DNA of 64,000 nucleotides from Nocardioides cynanchi (lineage in GTDB: Bacteria; Actinomycetota; Actinomycetes; Propionibacteriales; Nocardioidaceae), in NCBI RefSeq assembly GCF_008761635.1, contig NZ_CP044344.1, positions 2,108,001 to 2,172,000 on the forward strand, written 5' to 3'. Under the pieces are notes generated by a model. It was not told where the DNA came from, searched no databases, and was given only the letters and a program-made list of their open reading frames with translations. Below, in pieces: positions 18,457-29,786 of this stretch. Made by a program: the position numbers and the translations under genes. Position 1 is the first letter of the stretch. Every line of letters begins with the position of its first letter.

Positions 18457-19866
18457 CTACTTGGTCGACCGGACCAGCACGGGCATGTAGCCCACCCGGA
18501 GCTTCTGGCCGCCCTTGACCGACGTGACCGCTCCGAACTCGTCCACGCGCTTGCGGGCCGAGGTGACGAGCCGGACGTTCGCCTGGCGGTAGGGGTTCCA
18601 GTAGACCCGGCCGACCCCCGTCGCGTAGCGGATCACGCAGGTGTAGGTGCCCTTGGTGTCGGTGGCGCACGGGCGCTGTGTGGCGGTGCCGACCAGCGTG
18701 CCGTTCATCCAGGACTCGATCCGGGCCAGCGACGCCCCGGCCGGGGTCAGCAGACCGGCGGCGCGGTTGCTCGGGTCGGTGAGCAGGGTGTTGCCCAGGG
18801 TGCCGCCGCTCGGCAGCTGGCCCATGTCGTAGGCGTACCACTCCACCCGCCCCACGCCCTGGGCCGCGTTCAGCAGGTAGGTGCGCATCACGTTGGCGAT
18901 CTGCGCCGCGTCGGAGATCGGCACGCTCGCCGTACCCCGGCCCATGCCGTAGTTGACCTCGGTGTTCCAGATCGGCATCGACGCCGGCACTCCGTCCTTG
19001 GCGAGGTACGCGCGCACGCTGGCCAGCAGCGCCATCGAGTCCTCCGGCGTGCCGAAGCGCGTGCCGCCCGAGCTCGTGGGGTAGGTCTCGACCGGGTAGA
19101 GGTTCAGCGAGATCGCGTCGAGGTACTTCCACACCGGCAGCCCACCGGTCGCGGAGAGCCGGTAGAAGTCGCGGGTCCAGATGCGCTGGTAGGACAGCCG
19201 GGACACCTGGGCCGGACCGATCAGCTTGACGCTCGGGTCGTGCGCGGCCCGCACGTCGTACTCCGTCTTGACCAGGTCCGCCATCTGCTGGGGGGTGCCG
19301 TTCCAGAACGTGCCGATGTTGGCCTCGTTCCACACCTGGTAGTTCGCGATCCCGGGCCGGCCACTGCCGTCGTAGTTCTTGTAGCGGTCCATGACCGCGC
19401 CGACGTACGCCGCGAAGTCGTCGGGGTTCGGGGCCTCGGTGCCGTCGGTGAAGGTGTTCTCGGGCGCGGCCGCCCAGGTCGGCGTCATCGCGGTGACCAG
19501 GGTGACCTCGGTGTGGTTGGCCCAGGCGTCCGCCACGATCGTGTCCAGACGGCTGAAGTCGATCTGCCCGGGGTGCGGCTGCATCGCCTGCCAGGTCACC
19601 CCGGCGTCCCAGAGCCGGATCGAGCCGGTGGTCGGCCGGCTCAGCGAGGTCAGGTTGGCGTCGTGCACGCCGAAGAGGCGGTGGTCGACGCGCACCTTGA
19701 TCGGGCGCGTCTTCGCAGCGCCTGCCGGCCCGCGGCTCGCGGAGTGAGGCGTCGGGAGGTTCGCCGAGGCCGCCTCGACGGTTCCCACCGCGGCGGAGAC
19801 GGCGGCGACCAGAGACAGCGCGAGCGCGCCCACGAGGGGTGCGCGGCGGCGGGACGACAGGTGCAT
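18457..19866 (-). CDS. Secreted clan GH-A glycoside hydrolase-like protein (paralog 2)
   Basis: A 469-residue paralog of the adjacent gene with the same plan: signal peptide (residues about 8-33), FGVHDANL, GSIRLWDAGVTWQAMQ, acid/base motif NYQVWNEANIGTFW, nucleophile motif PIWNTEVNYG, and the C-terminal CATDTKGTYTCVI...RVYWNP module ending in VRVGYMPVLV-like strands. The two genes lie head to tail with a 43-bp gap and could be co-transcribed, this one first. The start ATG follows a GAGAAG Shine-Dalgarno-like run on the minus strand. Confidence 0.82.
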   Translation of the reverse strand: MHLSSRRRAPLVGALALSLVAAVSAAVGTVEAASANLPTPHSASRGPAGAAKTRPIKVRVDHRLFGVHDANLTSLSRPTTGSIRLWDAGVTWQAMQPHPGQIDFSRLDTIVADAWANHTEVTLVTAMTPTWAAAPENTFTDGTEAPNPDDFAAYVGAVMDRYKNYDGSGRPGIANYQVWNEANIGTFWNGTPQQMADLVKTEYDVRAAHDPSVKLIGPAQVSRLSYQRIWTRDFYRLSATGGLPVWKYLDAISLNLYPVETYPTSSGGTRFGTPEDSMALLASVRAYLAKDGVPASMPIWNTEVNYGMGRGTASVPISDAAQIANVMRTYLLNAAQGVGRVEWYAYDMGQLPSGGTLGNTLLTDPSNRAAGLLTPAGASLARIESWMNGTLVGTATQRPCATDTKGTYTCVIRYATGVGRVYWNPYRQANVRLVTSARKRVDEFGAVTSVKGGQKLRVGYMPVLVRSTK

Positions 19867-20001
19867 GGCTCTTCTCCGAGGTCGCGTGCGGTTCGACGGC
19901 GAGGGCCCCCGACAGCCGATTGCCAGTATCTGCAGGTCAGCGGGCCGCCGCAGGCGAATCGGAGAAGTGGGTCCGATCGTCGCCGGGGTCCCGCCCTCCG
20001 G

Positions 20002-20007
20002 CACAAT
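20002..20007 (+). promoter_or_regulatory. Putative -10 box of the uridine-kinase-like gene
   Basis: CACAAT ends six bases before the GTG at 20014, the same spacing as in the other leaderless promoters in this window; the first base departs from TAnnnT. Confidence 0.35.
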
Positions 20008-20013
20008 GGCGCG

Positions 20014-20628
20014 GTGCCCCACCCCCCGGTCGTCGCCCGCGCCGTCGTCCTGGCCGGTCCGTCGGGCATCGGCAAGTCCCGGCTGGCCGCGCTGACCGGC
20101 CTCCCGGTGCTCAGGCTCGACGACTACTACCGGAGCGGGGACGACCCGGCGTTGCCTCTGATCACGCACGGCGCGAACGCCGGGCTCGTCGACTGGGACG
20201 ACCCACGCTCGTGGCGCGCGCAGGACGCCGTCCGGGCGGTGGCGGAGCTCGCCGGCACCGGCCGGACGGTCGCGCCGGTCTACGACATCGCCCGGAACGG
20301 TCCCTGCGGCACCCACGAGGTGACCCTCGACGGCGCCCGGCTCTTCGTGGCCGAGGGGATCTTCGCCCAGCAGATCGTCGCGGACTGCCGAGGGCGTGGT
20401 GTCCTCGCCGCTGCCTTCTGCCTGCGCCAGCGGCCCCTGGTGACCTTCTGGCGACGCCTCACCCGCGACCTGCGTGAGCACCGCAAGCCGCCGCTCGTGC
20501 TGGTCCGCAGGGGCTGGGCCCTGATGCGCGACCAGCAGAGGGTGATCGCCGAGGCCGAGCTCCTCGGCTGCACGGTGGTCTCCCCCGCCGAGGCGGACGC
20601 CAGGATCCGTCGGCTGGCGTCAGGCTGA
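20014..20628 (+). CDS. Uridine kinase-like P-loop protein
   Basis: A 204-residue P-loop NTPase. Walker A is [13 protein letters not shown] (residues 13-25), followed by [12 protein letters not shown], the same arrangement as the substrate-binding DDFY segment of uridine/phosphoribulokinase-family enzymes, and [10 protein letters not shown], corresponding to the family's VxEGI element. An Arg-rich lid-like stretch ([14 protein letters not shown]) follows. Phosphorylation of a nucleoside is likely and fits the neighbourhood, but the substrate is not certain. Its 3' end overlaps add by nine bases in convergent orientation. Confidence 0.8.
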   Translation: MPHPPVVARAVVLAGPSGIGKSRLAALTGLPVLRLDDYYRSGDDPALPLITHGANAGLVDWDDPRSWRAQDAVRAVAELAGTGRTVAPVYDIARNGPCGTHEVTLDGARLFVAEGIFAQQIVADCRGRGVLAAAFCLRQRPLVTFWRRLTRDLREHRKPPLVLVRRGWALMRDQQRVIAEAELLGCTVVSPAEADARIRRLASG

Positions 20629-21732
20629 GCCGGACATCGCGGCGTACCCCGGCTTGATCACGTCGTCGATGATCGTCAGCCGCTCGTCGAACGGCAGGAA
20701 CGCGGACTTCATCGCGTTGATCGTGAACCAGCGCAGGTCGTGCAGCCCGTAGCCGAAGGCGTCGACCAGGGCGGCCATCTCGGCCGACATCGACGTCTGG
20801 CTCATCAGCCGGTTGTCGGTGTTGACGGTGACCCGGAAGCGCAGCGCCGTCAGCAGGCCGATCGGGTGCTCGGCGATCGAGGCGGCAGCCCCGGTCTGGA
20901 CGTTGGAGGCGGGCGCCAGCTCGAGCGGGATGCGCTTGTCACGGACGTACGCCGCGAGGCGGCCCAGGTGCGCCTGCCCGTCGTCGTCGACGGTGATGTC
21001 GTCGATGATCCGCACGCCGTGGCCCAGCCGGTCCGCGCCGCACCACTGGATCGCCTCCCAGATGGACGGCAGGCCGAACGCCTCGCCGGCGTGGATGGTG
21101 AAGTGGAAGTTCTGCCGCTGGAGGTACTCGAAGGCGTCGAGGTGCCGGGTCGGGGGGAAGCCGGCCTCGGCGCCGGCGATGTCGAAGCCGACCACCCCTG
21201 CGTCGCGCCAGGTGACCGCGAGCTCGGCGATCTCGCGGGAGCGCGCCTGGTGCCGCATCGCGGTCAGCACCTGGCGGACCACGATGGCCCCTCCGGCCTC
21301 GGCCATCCCGGCCTCGAAGCCGGCGCGCACCGCCGCCACCACCTGGTCGAGCGACAGCCCGGCGCCCACGTGCTGCTCGGGGGCGTAGCGGATCTCGGCG
21401 TACACGACGCCGTCCGCCGCCAGGTCCGCCACGCACTCGCGGGCGACCCGCTCGATGGCGGCCTCGGTCTGCATCACCGCGACCGTGTGGTCGAAGGTCT
21501 CGAGATAGCGGACCAGCGAACCCGAGTCCGCGGACTCGGCGAACCAGCGGCCCAGCGACTCCGCGTCGTCCGCCGGCAGGGTGTGACCGGCGGCCTCGGC
21601 GAGCTCCAGCACGGTCTGCGGCCGCAGGCCACCGTCGAGGTGGTCGTGCAGCAGCACCTTGGGTGCCCGGGTGATCTCGGCGCGGCTCGGGGGGGCCGGT
21701 TCGACCGACGGGCGTGGGCTAGGTTCGGACAT
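20620..21732 (-). CDS. add: Adenosine deaminase
   Basis: A 370-residue zinc enzyme converting (deoxy)adenosine to (deoxy)inosine, which PNP then cleaves. Seen: Zn ligands in [12 protein letters not shown] near residues 28-39, the [10 protein letters not shown] motif, RLGHGVRI, and [17 protein letters not shown] with the Asp ligand. Length matches actinobacterial Add. The ATG at 21732 follows GGGAGG at suitable distance; an upstream in-frame Met (21762) is rejected for lack of a ribosome binding site. Divergent from the MaoC-like gene. Confidence 0.96.
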   Translation of the reverse strand: MSEPSPRPSVEPAPPSRAEITRAPKVLLHDHLDGGLRPQTVLELAEAAGHTLPADDAESLGRWFAESADSGSLVRYLETFDHTVAVMQTEAAIERVARECVADLAADGVVYAEIRYAPEQHVGAGLSLDQVVAAVRAGFEAGMAEAGGAIVVRQVLTAMRHQARSREIAELAVTWRDAGVVGFDIAGAEAGFPPTRHLDAFEYLQRQNFHFTIHAGEAFGLPSIWEAIQWCGADRLGHGVRIIDDITVDDDGQAHLGRLAAYVRDKRIPLELAPASNVQTGAAASIAEHPIGLLTALRFRVTVNTDNRLMSQTSMSAEMAALVDAFGYGLHDLRWFTINAMKSAFLPFDERLTIIDDVIKPGYAAMSGSA

Positions 21733-21785
21733 GCGCCGATCCTCCCAGACCCGCCCCGACACACGCCCAGCCCAGGAGCCGCCGG

Positions 21786-22238
21786 ATGCGCATCCTCGAC
21801 AACCTCGACACCCTCGCCGCCATGAGCGGTGAGGAGCTCGGCCTGAGCGAGTGGCTCGAGATCGACCAGGAGCGCGTCGACCAGTTCGCCGACGCCACCG
21901 GCGACCACCAGTGGATCCACGTGGACCGCGAGCGCGCCGCGTCCGGGCCGTTCGGCGGCACCATCGCGCACGGCTACCTCACGCTGTCGCTGATCCCGCT
22001 CCTCGGCAGCCAGGTCTTCGCGCTCGAGACTCCCGGCGCGAAGCTGAACTACGGCGTGAACAAGGTCCGCTTCCCGCACCCGGTGCGGGTCGGCTCGCGC
22101 ATCCGCAGCCGGGTCACCCTCGGCGAGGTCACCGACCTGCCCACGGGCAAGCAGCTGACCCTGAGGCAGGTGATCGAGATCGAGGGCCAGGACAAGCCCG
22201 CGTGCGTCGCCGAGACCGTGGTGCTGCTGCTCCCCTGA
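21786..22238 (+). CDS. MaoC-family (R)-specific enoyl-CoA hydratase-like protein
   Basis: A 150-residue single hot-dog-fold protein. Asp40 and His45 in [14 protein letters not shown] form the D-x4-H hydratase dyad, followed by [16 protein letters not shown], typical of MaoC/PhaJ-like dehydratases that hydrate 2-enoyl-CoA. A CCAGGAG ribosome binding site lies eight bases before the ATG. Its presence next to add shows no pathway link. Confidence 0.88.
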   Translation: MRILDNLDTLAAMSGEELGLSEWLEIDQERVDQFADATGDHQWIHVDRERAASGPFGGTIAHGYLTLSLIPLLGSQVFALETPGAKLNYGVNKVRFPHPVRVGSRIRSRVTLGEVTDLPTGKQLTLRQVIEIEGQDKPACVAETVVLLLP

Positions 22239-22287
22239 CGCGACGCGGGGGCCGCCGGTACGACGACCCCCGCGCTCGAACCCTCGG

Positions 22288-23718
22288 CTACGGAGCCAGG
22301 AGGTTCCGCGGGCTCAGCGGCTGCTGCACCAGCAGCCGGGCGAGCCCGGTGGTGGACGGCGCTGCGTCCCTGGTGCCCAGGTAGACCGCGCGCATCCGGT
22401 AGCGGCCGACCGTCGGCGGGTGGAAGCGGACCAACGCCCGCCCGCTGCTGACCCGGGGGTCGAAGGTGCGCAGGAACTGCCATCCCTGGATCGGGTCGAG
22501 CCGCTCGATCGTGATCAGGCTGGGCCCGGCGACTGCCGGGTGCACCCGCAGGAGCAGCCGCGCCGTGGCGCCCGGAGCGACCGTGGCGACGTGCCGCCCG
22601 TTGGCCAGGATCGCGGCGTGCGTGATCGTCTTCAGCGCCAGGCCGAGGCGGTAGCCCCCGTCTCCCTCGACCGCCACGAAGTAGCGGCCGGCCCGGATGT
22701 GGCCGGAGATCAGGTTGCCGCTCCCGATCCGCACGCCGTCATCGCGGACCAGCGTCATCGTCGGCGCGCCCGACAGACTCAACGTCAGGGCACTGAGCCG
22801 GGTCACGTCGAACCGGTACAGGTCGCGGGTGTCGATGCCTCCGTTGACGTGGCCCCGGACCACCGCGTGGTTGTGGATCAGCACGCCGGGTGTGGTGTCG
22901 TCGAGGCGCGCGGGTGCCACCTGGAGGCGGTAGTGCTGCACGTCGCGACCCCGAGCCGCCCGCACCACCAGGAAATGCCGGCCGGTCCGGGTCGGGGTGA
23001 ACAGGCTGTAGCCACCACAGGGCAGCCGCTTCAGCGGCGCGGTGCTCTCGAAGTCCGTGGTACCCGGGCCGAAGACCTCGAGCGAGGTGCAGTGGTCGGT
23101 GGTCAGGCTGAGCCGCATGGTCGTGCCGGCGTGCAGCCGGGTCCAGTAGGCGTCACCGGGGTTCAGGACCCGGTCGACCCGGTTCTTGATGCCCTGGTCG
23201 GGCAGGTGGCGGCCCGGTGGCTCCGGGGGCGCGGTCGGAACGAGCACCTTGAGCTGGAAGGTGTCGGCGACCGAACCGGTCTGGTTGCCCACCCGGATCG
23301 CGTAGTCGGCGCCCGGGACGAGCCCCGCGTCCTCGAGGGTGGTCGAACCGGCGGCGTCGGTGCTGTTGCAGTCCACGAAGGTGAGCTTCGAGCGGACCTG
23401 CCGGTAGACGTCGACGGTGGCGTCCATCTGACCGTTGGCGTCGAGCTGGACGACGACGGCTCCCCGGGCGGGGGCGGTGAAGCGGTACCACACCGACGAG
23501 TCGGTGCCGGCGCAGCTGCTGGAGTCGTTGGTCGCCTCCAGCGTCGCCTCGACCAGCGTGCCGGTCAGCGAGTCGGGAGGTCGGACCTTGGTGGCGTTGA
23601 CCCGGTTGTCGTTGGACGGCGCAGCCGCCGAGGCAGGCGGCGCCAGGGCGAACGTCGCGCTCAACGCCACCAGCACCGAGAGCGCCGGAGCGAGTTTGCG
23701 GGCAAGGCGTGTTGACAT
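22288..23718 (-). CDS. Secreted beta-sandwich protein of unknown function
   Basis: A 476-residue exported protein with a clear signal peptide (residues 1-33, ending PPASAAA). Starting with the segment APSNDNRVNATKV it has domains rich in Val/Thr strands with VWYRFTAPARGAVVVQL and YAIRVGNQTG patterns, resembling pre-peptidase C-terminal (PPC)-like beta-sandwiches, then a C-terminal Ig-like part (RFHPPTVGRYRMRAVYLGT). It may bind carbohydrate or wall material; no catalytic motif is seen. A strong GAGGAGG Shine-Dalgarno sequence lies just upstream of the ATG. It is transcribed in the same direction as deoA but 135 bp away. Confidence 0.7.
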   Translation of the reverse strand: MSTRLARKLAPALSVLVALSATFALAPPASAAAPSNDNRVNATKVRPPDSLTGTLVEATLEATNDSSSCAGTDSSVWYRFTAPARGAVVVQLDANGQMDATVDVYRQVRSKLTFVDCNSTDAAGSTTLEDAGLVPGADYAIRVGNQTGSVADTFQLKVLVPTAPPEPPGRHLPDQGIKNRVDRVLNPGDAYWTRLHAGTTMRLSLTTDHCTSLEVFGPGTTDFESTAPLKRLPCGGYSLFTPTRTGRHFLVVRAARGRDVQHYRLQVAPARLDDTTPGVLIHNHAVVRGHVNGGIDTRDLYRFDVTRLSALTLSLSGAPTMTLVRDDGVRIGSGNLISGHIRAGRYFVAVEGDGGYRLGLALKTITHAAILANGRHVATVAPGATARLLLRVHPAVAGPSLITIERLDPIQGWQFLRTFDPRVSSGRALVRFHPPTVGRYRMRAVYLGTRDAAPSTTGLARLLVQQPLSPRNLLAP

Positions 23719-23853
23719 CGGAACCTCCTCGTAACCGTCGACCGGTCACGGCAAGCACCGTGCGGATCACGGTGCCTTCCTCTGTTTCGATGCTCCGCCC
23801 GGTGGATCGGTTCGGTCCAGAGGACAAGGACCTCGGGCGGCCCGGACCGGTGC

Positions 23854-25134
23854 CTAGCCGATCCGGTCGATCACCAGGTCCGTCGGGGTGTACGACGTTC
23901 CGTCACCGACGTCGTACCCGCCGTCGAGTGCCTCCAGGGCGCGGTCGAAGCGCTCGCTGTCGTCGCTGAGCAGGGTGAACAACGGCTGTCCCTCGCGGAC
24001 GTCGTCGCCGGGGCGGGCGTGCCAGACGACGCCGGCTCCCGCCTGCACCGGGTCCTCCTTGCGGGCCCGGCCGGCGCCCAGACGCCAGGCCGCCAGGCCG
24101 ACGGCCATCGCGTCGAGCCGGGTGAGCACGCCCGAGGTCGGTGCGCTCACGACGTGCGACTCACGGGCCGTCGGCAGCTCGGCGGCGGGGTCGCCCCCCT
24201 GCGCCGAGATCATCGCCCGCCAGGCGTCCATCGCCGAGCCGTCCGCGAGCCGGTCCGCCGGGTCGACGTCGTCGCGCCCGGCACCGGCCAGCATCTCCCG
24301 CGCCAGCGCGAGGGTCAGCTCCACCACGTCGGCCGGGCCGCCGCCCGCCAGCACCTCCACCGACTCCGCGACCTCGACCGCGTTGCCCGCGGTCAGCCCG
24401 AGCGGGGTGGACATGTCGGTCAGCAGCGCGACGGTGCGGACCCCGGCATCGGTGCCCAGGGCCACCATCGTCGCGGCGAGCTCGCGCGCGTCCTCGACCG
24501 TGCGCATGAAGGCACCGGTCCCGACCTTCACGTCGAGCACCAGCGAGCCGGTGCCCTCGGCGATCTTCTTGGACATGATCGACGAGGCGATCAACGGGAT
24601 CGCAGGGACGGTCCCGGTCACGTCGCGCAGGGCGTAGAGCTTCTTGTCGGCAGGCGCCAGCCCGTCTCCCGCGGCACAGATCACCGCGCCGACGGACTCC
24701 AGCTGGGCCAGCATCTCGTCGTTGGAGAGCGCGGCCCGCCAGCCGGGCACGGACTCCAGCTTGTCGAGGGTGCCGCCGGTGTGGCCCAGGCCGCGTCCGC
24801 TGAGCTGGGGTACGGCGACCCCGCACGCGGCGACCAACGGAGCCAGCGGCAGGGTGATCTTGTCGCCGACCCCACCGGTCGAGTGCTTGTCGGCGGTCGG
24901 GCGGGAGAGGCTCGAGAAGTCCATCCGCTCCCCCGACGCGATCATCGCGGCGGTCCAGCGGCCGATCTCGCGCCGGGTCATGCCGTTCAGGAGGATCGCC
25001 ATCGCCAGCGCCGACATCTGCTCGTCGGCGACGTCGCCGCGGGTGTAGGCGGCGACCACCCAGTCGATCTGGCTGTCGCTGAGCTCGCCCCGGTCACGCT
25101 TGGCACCGATCACCTCGACGGCGTCATGCGCCAC
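23854..25134 (-). CDS. deoA: Thymidine phosphorylase
   Basis: A 426-residue pyrimidine nucleoside phosphorylase producing deoxyribose-1-phosphate from thymidine. Seen: ALAMAILLNGMTRREI near residue 42, the phosphate-binding DKHSTGGVGDKITLPLAP near 82-100, GRGLGHTGGTLDKLESVPG, and KKIAEGTGSLVLDVKVGTGAFM. Its first 11 bases overlap the end of cdd, placing it last in the importer-cdd-deoA operon. Its product would enter the phosphomutase-deoC-ALDH route encoded nearby. Confidence 0.96.
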   Translation of the reverse strand: MAHDAVEVIGAKRDRGELSDSQIDWVVAAYTRGDVADEQMSALAMAILLNGMTRREIGRWTAAMIASGERMDFSSLSRPTADKHSTGGVGDKITLPLAPLVAACGVAVPQLSGRGLGHTGGTLDKLESVPGWRAALSNDEMLAQLESVGAVICAAGDGLAPADKKLYALRDVTGTVPAIPLIASSIMSKKIAEGTGSLVLDVKVGTGAFMRTVEDARELAATMVALGTDAGVRTVALLTDMSTPLGLTAGNAVEVAESVEVLAGGGPADVVELTLALAREMLAGAGRDDVDPADRLADGSAMDAWRAMISAQGGDPAAELPTARESHVVSAPTSGVLTRLDAMAVGLAAWRLGAGRARKEDPVQAGAGVVWHARPGDDVREGQPLFTLLSDDSERFDRALEALDGGYDVGDGTSYTPTDLVIDRIG

Positions 25135-25531
25135 GGACTGCCTCCAGGTCGTCGGGGCCGAAGGCGTCGGGCAGCACCTCGGCCATGCGGCGTGTCCCGG
25201 TCGCGGTCATCAGGAGCAGGTCCGGTCCGCCGCTCTCCCACAGCACCTGCCGGCAGCGGCCGCACGGCATGATCACGTCACCGGCACCGTTGACGCAGAC
25301 CACATGGGTCAGTCGGCCGCCACCGGTGGCGTGCAGCGAGCTGACCAGGCCGCACTCGGCGCACAGCGTCACACCGTAGGCGGCGTTCTCCACGTTGCAG
25401 CCGACCAGCACGCGGCCGTCGTCGGCCACGCCGGCGGCCCCCACCTGGAAGTGGGAGTACGGCGCGTAGGCGCGGCGGGACACCTCCACGGCGGCTTGTC
25501 GCAGCGCCTCCCAGTCGAACTCGTCTGACAT
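25124..25531 (-). CDS. cdd: Cytidine deaminase
   Basis: A 135-residue homotetrameric-type CDA converting (deoxy)cytidine to (deoxy)uridine. Seen: FQVGAAGV, VENAAYGVTLCAE (one Zn ligand Cys and the catalytic Glu) and MPCGRCRQVLWE (two Zn Cys). The ATG at 25531 is preferred because AAGGG lies six bases upstream; an in-frame ATG at 25537 would overlap the permease stop but sits directly on that ribosome binding site. Overlaps deoA. Confidence 0.96.
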   Translation of the reverse strand: MSDEFDWEALRQAAVEVSRRAYAPYSHFQVGAAGVADDGRVLVGCNVENAAYGVTLCAECGLVSSLHATGGGRLTHVVCVNGAGDVIMPCGRCRQVLWESGGPDLLLMTATGTRRMAEVLPDAFGPDDLEAVRGA

Positions 25532-25533
25532 CG

Positions 25534-26829
25534 TCATCCCTTGACGTAGGGCTCGCCGTCGGCCGCCGGCGCCCGGACCTTCCCGACCAGCCCGGCCACC
25601 GCCACGATCGTCGCCAGATAGGGCAGCATCGCGACGACGTTGGACGGGATCGACGGGGCGTTGATCGACAGCGTGAGCTGCATCGCCGAGGCGAAGCCGA
25701 ACAGCAGGGCCGCAGCCACGGCACCGCGCGGGCTCCAGCGACCGAAGATCAGGGCGGCGAGGGCGATGAACCCCTGGCCCGAGGTGATGTTCTTCTGGAA
25801 CTGGCCGACCTGGAAGATGAAGTACGACCCACCGAGCCCGGCGATCGCGCCGCCGATGATCACGTTGCGGTAGCGCATCGCGAGGACGTTGATGCCGACG
25901 GTGTCCGCGGCCTTGGGGTGCTCCCCGACCGCGCGCGTGCGCAGGCCCCAGCGGGTGCGGAACAGCCAGACGTCGACGGCGATGATCAGGACGTAGGTCA
26001 GGTAGACGATCGAGTACGTGTCGAAGAGCAGGGACCCGAGCACCGGGATGTCGCCGAGCAGCGGGACCTTGTGCGCCTCGAAGATCGGCGTGGAGTTCAG
26101 GGTCTCGGTGTGCGTCTGCATGAACACGTCGTAGAGGAACCCGGTGAGTCCGGCCGCGAAGACGTTCAGGACGACGCCGAGCACGACCTGGTTGACCATG
26201 TACCTGATCGCGAACACCGCCAGGATCGCCCCGATCAGCGCACCTGCGAAGACGCCCGCGAACATCCCGGCCGTGATCCCGACCAGCGAGCCGACCAGGG
26301 CGCTGGCCCACGCACCGGCCAGCATCTGACCCTCGATGGCGACGTTGATCACCGCGGACCGCTCGCACATCACGCCGCACAGGGCCCCGAGGATCAGGGG
26401 CACGGCGAGCTGGATCGTGCTGGTCAGCGTGCCGACGACGTCGAAGGTGGAGAAGGCGCTGGCCGAGGCCAGCCAGCAGATCAGGGCCACCACGAACAGC
26501 CCGAGCCCGACGCCCATGATCGGGCCGAACCAGCGCCGTCGCGGTACGGCGAGCCAGAGCAGGCCGAGCAGCAGGGTGAGCACGCCACAGACCCAGGCGA
26601 TCGGGGCGGCCGGCACGGTGAAGTGCGGGACGTGTGTCGCGTTGAGCGCACCGAGCCGGATGCTGGCGTCCTGGTGGTGGTGGCCGGCGATCCCGAACCG
26701 CCAGATCGTCACCAGCCCGATCACGCCCAGGGAGATGCCGGCGCCGAGGCGCTGCGCCCGCGAGACCGGGGGCCGGACGGTCACGCGCTCCACCAGGAGC
26801 TCCTCGTTGGGCTCCACTGCGGTCGTCAT
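25534..26829 (-). CDS. Nucleoside-type ABC transporter permease (second subunit)
   Basis: A 431-residue polytopic membrane protein of the BPD_transp_2 family, with about nine or ten hydrophobic helices. The cytoplasmic coupling segment FRTRWGLRTRAVGEHPKAADTVGINV and the following GGAIAGLGGSYFI match YufQ/NupQ-like permeases that import nucleosides with a BMP lipoprotein. ATG 26829 overlaps the upstream permease stop (ATGA); an ATG three codons earlier is possible. It ends in the cdd start region. Confidence 0.93.
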   Translation of the reverse strand: MTTAVEPNEELLVERVTVRPPVSRAQRLGAGISLGVIGLVTIWRFGIAGHHHQDASIRLGALNATHVPHFTVPAAPIAWVCGVLTLLLGLLWLAVPRRRWFGPIMGVGLGLFVVALICWLASASAFSTFDVVGTLTSTIQLAVPLILGALCGVMCERSAVINVAIEGQMLAGAWASALVGSLVGITAGMFAGVFAGALIGAILAVFAIRYMVNQVVLGVVLNVFAAGLTGFLYDVFMQTHTETLNSTPIFEAHKVPLLGDIPVLGSLLFDTYSIVYLTYVLIIAVDVWLFRTRWGLRTRAVGEHPKAADTVGINVLAMRYRNVIIGGAIAGLGGSYFIFQVGQFQKNITSGQGFIALAALIFGRWSPRGAVAAALLFGFASAMQLTLSINAPSIPSNVVAMLPYLATIVAVAGLVGKVRAPAADGEPYVKG

Positions 26830-28099
26830 CCGTTCCACCCCTTCGCCAGCTGGCCACCGACGCCGGTCGTGGTGACCTTGATCCGCCAGATCGCCCGCAC
26901 CAGCATCGGCGCGGCGATGAACAGCACGATCAGCGACTGGATCACCTGCACCAGGTCGATCGGGGTGCCGGTCGCCGACTGCATCTGGGTGCCGCCGGCG
27001 TGCAGGGCCCCGAACAGCAGACCCGCGGCCACGATGCCCTTGGCGTTGGCCCGGCCGAGCAGCGCGACGGTGATCGCGTCGAAGCCGATGCCGGCGTCGA
27101 TGTCACCGGTGATCGCGCTGTTGGTGCCCAGGATCTGGCTGACGCCGGCGAGGCCGCACAGGGCTCCGGCGATCAGCATCACCGTGATGTAGCTGTTCTC
27201 CACGCTCATCCCGGCCGTCCGGGAGGCGAACTGGTTGGCACCGACCGCCCGCAGCCGGAAGCCGAGCGTGCTCCGGTCGATCAGCCAGCCGACCGCGACC
27301 GCGGCGAGCAGCGCCAGGATCAGGCCGGCGTGCACCCGCATGCTGCCCCCGAGCAGCGGCGGCAGCTGGGCGCTGGAGTGGACCTTGTTGGAGATGGCCT
27401 GACCGTACGGCGGGGCCTGGAAGCCCTTGACCGACAGCAGGTAGGCGAGGAAGTACAGCGCGACGTAGTTGAGCATGATCGTGGTGATCACCTCGTGCGC
27501 ACCGGTCTTCGCCTTCAGCAGACCGGCGAGGCCGCCCCACAGGGCTCCTCCGAGCATGCCGGCGAGGATGCCGAGCAGCAGGTGCAGCCCGGGCGCGAGG
27601 TGCCAGTGGAAGCCGACGAAGCCGGCGAAGACCGCACCCATGATGACCTGGCCCTGGCCGCCGATGTTGAACAGGCCGGCCCGGAAGGCCAGGCCCACCG
27701 AGAGCCCGCCGAGGATCAGCGGCGTGGCGTTGGTCAGGGTCTCCGAGATCGGGCCGAGGTAACCGGCCAGGGTGCCCTTCGACGCGGTGTCGGAGTTGAA
27801 GATCGCACCCTGGAAGAGCGCGACGTACCCCCGCCAGATCGCTTCGAAGCCGTAGCGGAAGGTGTCCCAGGGGTACTGGAAGAAGTAGTGCGACGCCGCC
27901 TGGGTCTGCGGGTCGGCGACGGCGATCAGGAGCCCGCCGATCAGCATCGCGGTCACGAAGGCGAGCAGGGTGACCAGCAGGCTGCTCGACCACAGCCGGG
28001 CGAAGCGCCCGGACGGCGGCGCCTGCTCCGGCGGCGGGGCCGTGGCGGCCTCCGACTGGACGGCCGGCGACTGGGCCGCTGGCTCGGCGGGCTGGTCGC

Positions 28100-28103
<4 letters not shown>
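26826..28103 (-). CDS. Nucleoside-type ABC transporter permease (first subunit)
   Basis: A 425-residue BPD_transp_2 permease with a Pro/Ala-rich cytoplasmic N-terminus and about eight to ten helices. The segment [24 protein letters not shown] is the EAA-like loop of YufP/NupP-type subunits, and [21 protein letters not shown] is characteristic of the family. The GTG start overlaps the ATPase stop (GTGA), indicating translational coupling. Confidence 0.93.
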
Positions 28104-29632
<1,529 letters not shown>

Positions 29633-29714
29633 GAAAGGGACCTCCCTGTCAGCTGACCGTCCGCGCGCACAGTCATCATGGCGTCCTCATCATGGCGTAC
29701 GACGATGGGACATG

Positions 29715-29751
29715 CCGAGGGGAGCACCGGCGCTCCGGTGCTCCCCCTCGG
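29715..29751 (-). terminator. Strong hairpin between the BMP lipoprotein and ATPase genes
   Basis: A 16-nt arm (29715-29730) pairs with a 17-nt arm (29735-29751) apart from a one-base bulge, around a four-base loop CGCT. No T-run follows on the minus strand. It probably works as an attenuator or mRNA-stabilising 3' end, so that the binding lipoprotein is made in excess over the membrane subunits, as is usual in such operons. Confidence 0.65.
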
Positions 29752-29786
29752 TGGTGGACCGTTGGGTCAAGCCCGACGGCGCAGCC